Position numbers and translations under genes: made by a program. This document shows positions 1 through 5,641 of a DNA stretch of 10,203 nt, piece by piece. The stretch covers positions 1 to 10,203 of the forward strand of contig JABMRH010000175.1 of NCBI GenBank assembly GCA_013202725.1, in the 5' to 3' direction. Numbering within the stretch: the first letter of the stretch is position 1; each line of letters opens with the position of its first letter. The notes beneath the pieces are model-generated. The model saw only the letters and a list, made by a program, of their open reading frames with translations. It made no database searches and was not told the DNA's origin. Origin of the DNA: Desulfobacteraceae bacterium (lineage in GTDB: Bacteria; Desulfobacterota; Desulfobacteria; Desulfobacterales; ETH-SRB1).

Positions 1-640
1 ATTCATCAAGCCGGTTGTCACGCACCTGATTCAGGAGCTTGATGAAACGGGCGTCTGACTGGCGATAAATATGCTTCAGTTCAATGGTAAGCAGTTCAGT
101 AAGACCAAGCGCTTTGCTGCTGAAAAAATAAACCGACTCATAATGTTGCTGTAAAAGGCGCCATTCATCTTGCTTTGCCACCGGAGAGAGCTGATGCAGA
201 TCGCCGATCACAAGCAGTTGCACCCCGCCAAAGGGCAAATTATTACGACGATAGCGACGCAGCACAGCATCCACCGCGTCTAATAAATCGGCCCGTACCA
301 TACTTATTTCGTCAATCACCAACAAATCAAGGCTTTGTATAATCCGCTTTTTTTCTTTGCTGAACCTGAACTGGCGCTGCTTATTGCTCTCATATGTCTC
401 GCTGCCCGGCACAAATGGGCCAAAGGGCAACTGAAAAAAAGAATGGAGTGTTACCCCGCCAGCGTTGAGAGCCGCAACGCCAGTTGGAGCGGTGATAATC
501 ATCCGCTTTGCCGTGTTCTTCCGCATATTATGGAGAAAGGTTGTTTTGCCAGTGCCTGCTTTACCCGTCAAAAAAATATTACAGCCAGTGTACTGAACAA
601 AGTCGTTGGCAAGTTGCAGTTCATGGTTTGTGGTGGACAT
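1..640 (-). CDS. Pif1-like superfamily 1 helicase / AAA ATPase, N-terminal part (gene runs off the window)
   Basis: This frame is open from an ATG at 640 to the window edge, giving 213 codons; the C-terminus lies outside. The N-terminal helicase motifs are clear: Walker A GKAGTGKTT at residues 26-34, motif Ia APTGVAALNAGG at 51-62, LHSFFQLPFGP after it, Walker B LLVIDEIS at 106-113, and GDLHQLSPV at 146-154. This set is typical of bacterial Pif1-type 5'-3' DNA helicases, usually 400-900 aa long with variable C-terminal domains. The ATG at 640 is preferred over in-frame ATGs at 655 and 661 because AGGA lies just upstream with suitable spacing. The gene follows the AbiE pair on the same strand after a 128-nt gap. 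The helicase assignment is firm; its cellular role (replication fork, recombination or defence) cannot be told from this fragment. Confidence 0.9.
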   Translation of the reverse strand, partial: MSTTNHELQLANDFVQYTGCNIFLTGKAGTGKTTFLHNMRKNTAKRMIITAPTGVAALNAGGVTLHSFFQLPFGPFVPGSETYESNKQRQFRFSKEKKRIIQSLDLLVIDEISMVRADLLDAVDAVLRRYRRNNLPFGGVQLLVIGDLHQLSPVAKQDEWRLLQQHYESVYFFSSKALGLTELLTIELKHIYRQSDARFIKLLNQVRDNRLDE

Positions 641-687
641 AGTTTTCCTGGTCATGCGCATTCTTGAAGAGTTCACTTGTTTTTTTT

Positions 688-704
688 CTTAATCGTCGAG
701 TTTA
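688..704. repeat. 17-bp repeat matching the 3' end of the Fe-S gene at 4557-4573
   Basis: The 17 bases CTTAATCGTCGAGTTTA are identical to 4557-4573, where they encode the last residues (KLDD-stop) of the 4Fe-4S protein. T-rich flanking sequence on one side is also similar (TTGTTTTT next to both copies). Read on the minus strand here, the frame is closed by a TAA only seven codons before the terminal stop, so no gene remains. It looks like a relic of a rearrangement or the end of a small repeated element. Confidence 0.6.
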
Positions 705-768
705 GTTTTGAGTTAAACAAAGGAAGCAAGATTCCTCTGCTCTTGGGGGATAATGATTTGTTCTTTAA

Positions 769-1743
769 TCATCCTCCGATACCGAAGTATCTACGGACGT
801 TCGCAGCCTTCCAGAGCAACATCGGGTTCCGTGTAATGCGGTCCTGCACGTCTGTATCTGTTGTTAACAATGACGGCTCTATTTCCCCTTTGGTAAGGAT
901 GCGGTCGAGAAACTCCACTTCCTGCGCAGACAAAGGATATACTATTGAAAGCTGTTCCCGACATTTACTCAGCAAGCGCTGAACAAACATTGAAATATCT
1001 TCGCTGCCGGGAACGGAATTTCCACGGAGAACTGGAATCAGCATTCGCTTCAACTCATCCGGGTCAAAAGCAACGTCTTCCATAGAAATTGTCCGCCAAT
1101 CCTTTCGATTCAACGCCCCATAGACGACAAACGCGATACGCAGACGCTTCTGGTCCAGTTTAACGTTACAGAGCAATTGATGAGTATCAAAGAGGTCCCG
1201 TGCCTGGTGCCGGGCGAACAGAGCGGCTATCTTTCCGGCAGCAAGTTCATGAATGTCAAGAATGGGAATGTTCCTGGCCCGAAAGTCGCCAACGGCACGA
1301 GAATCGACAGTTTGTACTTCCCAGAGTGGCTGCCTGAACATGAAGTTAAGATCGACTTCGAGGTTGCCTGACTGTCCTGTAAAGCTTTGATAGTTCAGCC
1401 TCCATTTCCCACCGGCGTGTTCAATCGGTACTCTCTTGACAGTAAATCCTTCTCGGGAAAACACAGCGCCAACAGCCTGCTCGACTTTGGGGCGATCCGC
1501 CAGCATCTTCTCAAGTTCGACTGCACCAATATAGTTAAGGTCAATATCAACCGACAGCCTGGGAATATTGAACACGAACAGGTTCAATGCGGAGCCACCT
1601 TTCAAAGCTAATTTCCCTTTGAGAAAAGGATGCGAATTCAACATATTCAGCAGGTTTAGCAGGTGGAGTACTTTTTCGATTACATCGGATCTGAAACCAG
1701 TTGATTCCGCAACCGGTAAAATCTCTGATGGTGAAAATATCAC
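769..1743 (-). CDS. abiEii: AbiEii-type nucleotidyltransferase toxin (type IV toxin-antitoxin)
   Basis: The product is about 324 aa from the GTG start. It shows the AbiEii/AbiGii nucleotidyltransferase fold signatures: KGGSALNLF (about residues 48-55), the metal-binding VDIDLN (65-70), a second acidic strand LEVDLNF (128-134), and the C-terminal motif LAAGKIAALFARHQARDLFD (about 167-186), whose K and RD are family hallmarks. In this family the toxin is held in check by AbiEi and is implicated in abortive phage infection. The GTG at 1743 is chosen because it overlaps the abiEi stop as GTGA, has GGGGAG seven bases upstream, and gives the usual N-terminus (FSPSEI..). An in-frame ATG at 1797 would overlap abiEi by 58 nt and adds residues the family lacks. 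Translational coupling to abiEi is likely. Confidence 0.9.
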   Translation of the reverse strand: MIFSPSEILPVAESTGFRSDVIEKVLHLLNLLNMLNSHPFLKGKLALKGGSALNLFVFNIPRLSVDIDLNYIGAVELEKMLADRPKVEQAVGAVFSREGFTVKRVPIEHAGGKWRLNYQSFTGQSGNLEVDLNFMFRQPLWEVQTVDSRAVGDFRARNIPILDIHELAAGKIAALFARHQARDLFDTHQLLCNVKLDQKRLRIAFVVYGALNRKDWRTISMEDVAFDPDELKRMLIPVLRGNSVPGSEDISMFVQRLLSKCREQLSIVYPLSAQEVEFLDRILTKGEIEPSLLTTDTDVQDRITRNPMLLWKAANVRRYFGIGG

Positions 1744-2540
1744 AATACTTCTCCCCAGGATTGATTCAGTATTTCGTCCGGAACCATCAAATTCCATTCC
1801 TTAACCAACCGGCCACCTTGGCGCTTTCCGCGTATCAGATAATGAGGTCGCTGGGGACACAACTTACGCAAAGGTTTCAGATGGACATCATCAACCATCA
1901 GGCTTTCCTTATGCTGTTCCAGGAAAAACCCAACTTTTGCGGCGGTGGTCGCATTTTCCAAAAGAAAGACATACTCGACCACTTGGTCTATGTCGAAAAA
2001 CTCGACCGATTCAAGGGACCGCCATATCTCTTCCCAACTTCCGGTCAGTTCCGGCCGATCCAACACATCGACAAGAGTTCTTTCAAGGCTGGTTACACGT
2101 AGTTCTACTCCGGAACGTTTGTGTCGTGCGACACCAAACATCTCCATGCCTTTAGCACGAAGTGATCGCGGCACGAATACCCCCATGATTTCATAAGACC
2201 GAAACCTGACAGGAAGAGACCTTCGGGTGGTCAAATAGTGCAGTCTTGTGTAAACAGAGTATGCTTTTCCGTGGAATTCCAGAGCGGTATGGTAAGCAAG
2301 AACGGCATCTTTGGTTATTTTTGCGGTCAAAAGATACGGATCAACCGGGCTTGAATCAGGCAAAGAGCCAAAAGGGATAACCGCATACAATCCGCGTCGA
2401 ACAAGTACTATTCGGCCCTGTTTTCGATAGTATGTCAGAAGCGCTTTACGGGTACTCGGCTTGCCGGAACCCTTCTCAGAGAGAAAAAGATCCAACTCCT
2501 CTACCGTAAACACATCGTGTTGTGATAGAAACTCTTTCAA
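1740..2540 (-). CDS. abiEi: AbiEi-type antitoxin and transcriptional autorepressor
   Basis: A 266-aa protein with an N-terminal winged-helix region (about residues 1-58, ending RIVLVRRGLYAVIP) and the AbiEi C-terminal domain. Family landmarks are VDPYLLTAKITKDAVLAYHTALEFHG (about 66-91) and TSLERTLVDVLDRPELTGSW (about 150-169). In characterised systems AbiEi neutralises AbiEii and represses its own promoter by binding inverted repeats. A matching arrangement of promoter plus inverted repeats lies directly upstream (2558-2614). The annotated start is TTG at 2540. No good Shine-Dalgarno is visible and no ATG/GTG is available upstream in frame, so the exact start is uncertain; GTG at codon 10 is an alternative. 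The stop overlaps the toxin start by four bases. Confidence 0.88.
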   Translation of the reverse strand: MKEFLSQHDVFTVEELDLFLSEKGSGKPSTRKALLTYYRKQGRIVLVRRGLYAVIPFGSLPDSSPVDPYLLTAKITKDAVLAYHTALEFHGKAYSVYTRLHYLTTRRSLPVRFRSYEIMGVFVPRSLRAKGMEMFGVARHKRSGVELRVTSLERTLVDVLDRPELTGSWEEIWRSLESVEFFDIDQVVEYVFLLENATTAAKVGFFLEQHKESLMVDDVHLKPLRKLCPQRPHYLIRGKRQGGRLVKEWNLMVPDEILNQSWGEVL

Positions 2541-2557
2541 TTTTATAATCCAGTTTT

Positions 2558-2572
2558 TTGACTCACAGTCAA
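2558..2572. promoter_or_regulatory. Inverted repeat 1, candidate AbiEi operator
   Basis: Perfect 6-bp inverted repeat TTGACT-CAC-AGTCAA, 17 bp upstream of the abiEi start codon and just downstream of the predicted transcription start. Together with the longer repeat at 2575-2597 it would form a tandem operator, as expected for AbiEi autoregulation. Confidence 0.5.
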
Positions 2573-2574
2573 CT

Positions 2575-2597
2575 TAGTTGTAAATAATTTACGACTA
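2575..2597. promoter_or_regulatory. Inverted repeat 2, candidate AbiEi operator overlapping the -10 box
   Basis: A 23-bp imperfect palindrome with arms TAGTTGTAAAT and ATTTACGACTA around a single central A; one mismatch between arms. It covers the predicted -10 hexamer, so a bound repressor would block RNA polymerase. Palindrome seen in sequence; AbiEi as the binder is inferred from the family's known autoregulation. Confidence 0.6.
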
Positions 2598-2614
2598 TCC
2601 CGCATGTTTGTCAA
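2586..2614 (-). promoter_or_regulatory. Sigma70-type promoter for abiEi-abiEii
   Basis: On the minus strand a perfect -35 TTGACA (2614-2609) is followed after 17 nt by TAAATT (2591-2586), a four-of-six match to the -10 consensus. Transcription would begin near 2579 and leave a leader of about 40 nt before the TTG start. The -10 box lies within inverted repeat 2. Confidence 0.6.
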
Positions 2615-2948
2615 GTAATTGTTTGCAGGATTTTTGACAGATGAGTAAGATAGAGATAATTTCTTTAATACCATCTCGCACTTGTGTCAAATCGCATCCC
2701 ATTTCTTATGGGTATCTCGACTTGATGTAATTATCACCGGATTAGCTGTAAGGGCATGATTTATAACATTTTGAGATTATAACCCGGAATGGAGCGGGAT
2801 ACGCAATATGCCAAACGTGACCTGGAAGGAAATGCCGTTTTGCTCTTGCCATCTGCCCGTGCTCTTCTCTTAAAAGTGTGCTTTTGGCCCTAAAAATGGC
2901 CATTTAAGGCCTTATTTAACGCAAAATTTTAACGTTTTATATATTATC
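2615..2948. other. Non-coding stretch between the LysR gene and the abiE promoter
   Basis: No convincing gene is visible on either strand. The part next to the LysR stop (about 2880-2945) is AT-rich, with small imperfect inverted repeats: AACG/CGTT arms around AAAATTTT, and a TGGCC/GGCCA hairpin. Neither makes a strong terminator. It may contain decayed remains of the missing LysR C-terminus. Confidence 0.4.
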
Positions 2949-3695
2949 TCAATATGTTGCTGTGGCCCGACCCACCATTAACCATTGCAGTCTCTTGATG
3001 GCTTCATTGCTCTCCGATACGGTTATAAACTGAAAATCTTTCATATTTACATGATGTTTGTTTAGAAATTCCTGAAAGGATTTTCGCGTCCCAGCGCCCT
3101 CTTCCCGCATAATCAATGGAGTCCCGATCAATTCTCGTATTGAAGCGACTCTTTCGCATTGCTTTCGGGCATTGCCTGCCTCAAAGATCGTTAAGGGAAT
3201 CTCGTATAACTTCTTCTTAACAAGGAACTTGTTCTTTGGAGAAAGACCGGTAATGCCGATATCAAAAGATCCGGTCAACAACCCCTGAAAGACATCTTCA
3301 CCTTTGGTAACCTTGAGTGACACCTGAACGGTGGGATACTTGTCAATAAATGCCTTCATAAGCGCAGGGAGCAAGTGCGTCCCTGCGATGAAACATGCCC
3401 CTAAGCGTAGCTGCATCATGGATTTTCCGGTCTGTTTTTCAATATCCCTTAATAGTTCTTTGCTCAATACTACAAATTTATTGGCATAATCACATACGAT
3501 CTTGCCGGCATCAGTTAATTTTATAGCGCCGGAATGGGAGCGAATCACGAGTAGCGTCTGGAAATAGCTCTCAAGATTTTGAACCTGTGAACTCACGGCC
3601 GGCTGCGTCAAAAACAGAGTCTCGGCAGCGCCGGAAAAGCTCTGTTTTTCGGCAACTGCCAAGAATACCTTAAGTGAAAACATATTCAATTCCAT
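2949..3695 (-). CDS. LysR-family transcriptional regulator, C-terminally truncated
   Basis: The product is 248 aa, about 50 short of the usual 290-300 for LysR regulators. The N-terminus has the LysR winged helix-turn-helix (residues about 2-60; FSGAAETLFLTQPAVSSQVQNLE forms the recognition region), followed by an effector-binding domain with LRLGACFIAGTHLLPAL and the core LIMREEGAGTRKSFQEFL. The end is abnormal: after SESNEAIKR the frame runs into LQWLMVGRATATY and stops. A one-base shift near 2990 would instead read TAMVNGGSG..NIL, close to the usual AxxAGxGxSIL, but it too stops quickly. A frameshifted or decaying gene is likely, though the DNA-binding part is intact. ATG at 3695 has AGGGGA upstream. 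It lies 76 nt downstream of the DUF1573 selenoprotein gene. The EEGAGTR core resembles LysR proteins associated with selenium metabolism, but I cannot confirm that subgroup. Confidence 0.8.
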   Translation of the reverse strand: MELNMFSLKVFLAVAEKQSFSGAAETLFLTQPAVSSQVQNLESYFQTLLVIRSHSGAIKLTDAGKIVCDYANKFVVLSKELLRDIEKQTGKSMMQLRLGACFIAGTHLLPALMKAFIDKYPTVQVSLKVTKGEDVFQGLLTGSFDIGITGLSPKNKFLVKKKLYEIPLTIFEAGNARKQCERVASIRELIGTPLIMREEGAGTRKSFQEFLNKHHVNMKDFQFITVSESNEAIKRLQWLMVGRATATY

Positions 3696-3771
3696 ATCAT
3701 TCCCCTTTTTTGTGCCATCTCAAGCTGCTTTATATTTGGACTTTATCCGGATTAATAATCATTTCCCCAGG

Positions 3772-4521
3772 CTACTTTTTCCTGTTTGCTGGTATGCTAA
3801 AAATATTGCCGACAACATAGATTGGTATTGTAGGACGTAATTTGCTGTCTGTTTTTAGATAAATTACATCATTATATCGTCCGATTTCTTTTCTTATATT
3901 TTCAACAGTCAACACATAACCTCCTGCATTCGATCTTTTTGCATCAGGTATGCTGAATTTGATGTATTTCCCATGTGTTGCCATTGCGCTGATTATTTTA
4001 AACGGGTATTTAGTTCCCGGGGTAATTTCAACCTGTGCTTTTATCGTCTGCCCTGCTGAACCTCTCAGTATTATTCTTTGCGGTCTGATATCTGCAAATT
4101 TTTCAACACAGCCTGTAAATGTTACACCAAGTCCGGGGCGAATTTTATCATTGGTCTGAATACTGACACTTTTTCTGATTTTTTTCCCGCCGTATCCGCC
4201 GGTACGCATTCTAACCGTTATCTTTCCTTCGCTGCCAGGAGGAATCTGTCTCATACTGGAGACAGCCGTACACCCTCAACCAGTCCTTACCTTGTGAATA
4301 ACAAGAGGCGCCGTCCCTTTGTTTTGAATAATGAAGTCATGAATGACCACAGCTCCTTCTATAACCGGCTCAAATTCAAATGTTTGCTCCGGTAAAAAAG
4401 CAACCGGTTTTTCTCCGGTAATATTTTCAGCATTAGAATGGATTGCGAATAAAAGCAGACAGAATAAAGCAGCCATCGTCACCTTCAATTTCAACCACAT
4501 TCCGTTATTTGTTTTCTTCAT
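3772..4521 (-). CDS. Exported DUF1573-type selenoprotein with a U-G-C-T motif (in-frame UGA at 4276-4278)
   Basis: Conventional reading gives two pieces, 4276-4521 and 3772-4254. They share one frame and are separated only by a TGA, so the gene is read here as one 249-residue protein with selenocysteine at 82. Residues about 10-31 form a signal peptide ending HSNA, placing the protein in the periplasm. The Ig-like DUF1573 domain follows: FEFEPVIEGAVVIHDFIIQNKGTAPLVIHKVRTG-U-GCTAVSS..IPPGSEGKITV..TGGYGGKK..SVSIQTND. Family members carry CGCT where this has U-GCT, so UGA replaces the first cysteine of a conserved pair. A second domain runs to the C-terminus. A hairpin of SECIS type begins 10 nt after the UGA. 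The apparent ATG at 4254 sits in that hairpin's loop and is not a real start. The substrate is unknown; a thiol/selenol redox or metal(loid)-binding role is inference. A recent nonsense mutation is the main alternative. Confidence 0.8.
4239..4278 (-). promoter_or_regulatory. Candidate bacterial SECIS element of the DUF1573 gene
   Basis: After UGA and a 10-nt spacer comes a perfect 7-bp stem CUGUCUC (4265-4259) / GAGACAG (4252-4246) closing a 6-nt loop CAGUAU (4258-4253). A lower helix GAGG (4277-4274) / CCUC (4242-4239) can also form. The UGA-to-loop distance is 17 nt. The loop contains GU, as does the E. coli fdhF SECIS loop recognised by SelB. It is coding sequence at the same time. Confidence 0.7.
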
Positions 4522-4556
4522 AATGATCTTTTTGCCGCAAAAAACCTTTGTTTTTA

Positions 4557-4573
4557 CTTAATCGTCGAGTTTA
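4557..4573. repeat. 17-bp repeat, partner of 688-704
   Basis: The same 17 bases as at 688-704; here they encode the functional C-terminus (KLDD-stop) of the 4Fe-4S protein, so this is the probable source copy. Confidence 0.6.
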
Positions 4574-5082
4574 AACTGGCGAGTATAATTTTCCAGCTTT
4601 TCCCTTTTGTCCTCCTCTATCGGGGAACAATCTCCGGCGCATTTTACGCCTTCGGCTACGCGGATTGCAAAGACCATGCAGGTAGGTAGCCCGCATTCTT
4701 TGCAATTAGTCTTTGGCAGCAGTTTCAAAATTTCAATCACCTTAGGCTTTGGCATTCCTTCATAACGCGGTTCAATTTCATCCCTCTTATCCCAGGCATC
4801 ATTGATTTCTCGCTTGAGCCATTCCAGAATCTTATCTGCCTCTGCTTCGTCCTTAAGCGCATTGATCGCGATCTTTCGAGGATACACGCTAATAAGTTTG
4901 CCATGTACCTTAAAAGCCACAGACGGTGGCTCCTTTGTATACGAAAACCCGCCAAGTACGGTATTCAGATAGGGGAGCACTTCTTTGATATCTTCGGACA
5001 GGTGGGCGATGCAATGCACGGATTGAAAACTTGGATTGCATTCGGGTCTGGAAATTTCTTTGGTATAGTTTTTAAGCAACAT
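4558..5082 (-). CDS. Protein with a C-terminal 4Fe-4S domain of the corrinoid iron-sulfur type
   Basis: A 174-aa soluble protein. The C-terminal third carries C127-x2-C130-x4-C135-x16-C152 (TNCKECGLPTC...DC), the four-cysteine cluster motif of the FeS domain (PF04060) found in the large corrinoid Fe-S protein subunit and related small proteins. The usual tail SPIEEDKREKLENY follows. The first 120 residues (cysteines at 15 and 24; two hydrophobic stretches around 35-75) belong to a family I do not recognise by function. ATG at 5082 is chosen over 5112 because a strong AAAGGAGG stands six bases upstream. The stop is 36 nt from the DUF1573 start, which suggests co-transcription. The N-terminal 28 codons are duplicated upstream of arsM. 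An electron-transfer role for the neighbouring methyltransferase or selenoprotein is possible but inferred from position only. Confidence 0.85.
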   Translation of the reverse strand: MLLKNYTKEISRPECNPSFQSVHCIAHLSEDIKEVLPYLNTVLGGFSYTKEPPSVAFKVHGKLISVYPRKIAINALKDEAEADKILEWLKREINDAWDKRDEIEPRYEGMPKPKVIEILKLLPKTNCKECGLPTCMVFAIRVAEGVKCAGDCSPIEEDKREKLENYTRQFKLDD

Positions 5083-5084
5083 AA
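5001..5084. repeat. 84-bp direct repeat, copy 1 (functional 5' end of the Fe-S gene)
   Basis: Matches 6531-6614 at 82 of 84 positions. Differences are at 5014 (a/g) and 5044 (g/c), both third codon positions and both synonymous (His23, Pro13). The match stops abruptly at 5001/6531 inside the gene and at 5084/6614 just upstream of the ATG. Confidence 0.95.
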
Positions 5085-5287
5085 CTTTCCTCCTTTGTCG
5101 ACATGCCACCAATCCTCATTAGCAAAGGGTAAACCCAAGGCTTTGCAAGATGTGACTCACTCTTAACTTCTCCTCCTCTCCGCAACTTCTGCACCAGGGA
5201 GAGGGCCGGAACCTTGACGTTGTGGAAGATATCTGTCCAAACCGCTCGTATATATCTCCTATGTTCTCTCTCTCCAGGTTCAGCCAT
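5072..5287 (-). CDS. Small hypothetical ORF downstream of nfeD, doubtful
   Basis: A 71-aa frame whose ATG overlaps the nfeD-like stop codon (TAATG), the arrangement of a coupled gene. It ends 11 nt inside the Fe-S gene, passing through that gene's ribosome binding site, which argues against coding. The product is basic, with no recognised domain. Its start (MAEPGEREHRRYIRA) vaguely resembles the AEREKRARII segment of slipin/stomatin proteins, whose genes normally follow nfeD, so it may be a slipin remnant. The resemblance is short and could be chance. Confidence 0.25.
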   Translation of the reverse strand: MAEPGEREHRRYIRAVWTDIFHNVKVPALSLVQKLRRGGEVKSESHLAKPWVYPLLMRIGGMSTKEESYVA

Positions 5288-5577
5288 TAGAAAGGCTTCA
5301 CCCTTAATGTTAGCCCTTCCACACTTTGAATAACCGCTTTATCACCAGTCGATAGAGGAACATCACTGACAGCTCTCCACAGCTCCCCGTTAACAAAAAC
5401 CCGCCCTTCGCTTTTTTGCCACTGTTTGACTTCGGCCACTTTTCCCAGCATGCCTGTCACGCCATAGATTGATCTTTTCTTTCGGTTTTTGATATACCAG
5501 AACAGAGGGAAAATCATATGCTCGATAAACTCAAAGACGATAAATCCGATCACCAGGATCATTATCACGTTTTTCAT
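5287..5577 (-). CDS. Small NfeD-like membrane protein
   Basis: A 96-aa protein from the ATG at 5577, which has AAGGGGG five bases upstream. A longer reading from 5703 would run 62 nt into the true end of arsM and lacks a ribosome binding site. Residues about 3-30 form a hydrophobic membrane segment (NVIMILVIGFIVFEFIEH..). Residues about 40-96 form the OB-fold domain of the NfeD C-terminal family: GVTGMLGKVAEV, then GRVFVNGELWRAVSD, then STGDKAVIQSVEGLTLRVKPF. Short NfeD proteins usually pair with a stomatin/slipin in membrane quality control, but no slipin is present here. It lies 64 nt after the arsM stop in what looks like one transcript. Confidence 0.82.
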   Translation of the reverse strand: MKNVIMILVIGFIVFEFIEHMIFPLFWYIKNRKKRSIYGVTGMLGKVAEVKQWQKSEGRVFVNGELWRAVSDVPLSTGDKAVIQSVEGLTLRVKPF

Positions 5578-5641
5578 AAAATCCCCCTTCAAGTGTTCCG
5601 ATACGCTCGACTGCACCGCCTGTTGCCAATGTTCATCGATT

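Noticed and set aside
1744..1797. ATG at 1797 as the abiEii start
   Set aside because: It gives a 58-nt overlap with abiEi and extra residues without family support; the GTG at 1743 has a good ribosome binding site and a GTGA coupling overlap.
2880..2945. Rho-independent terminator after the LysR gene
   Set aside because: The GGCC-containing hairpins are short and not followed by a proper T-run on the transcribed strand.
2949..2951. The TGA ending the LysR gene as another selenocysteine codon
   Set aside because: It is not at a conserved Cys, and the frame stops again three codons later (GAT AAT ATA TAA).
4276..4278. Reading the DUF1573 gene as a simple nonsense pseudogene
   Set aside because: The TGA falls exactly on a conserved Cys codon, no other disruption exists in the remaining 167 codons, a SECIS-like hairpin follows, and arsM nearby shows the same pattern. 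It remains the main alternative.
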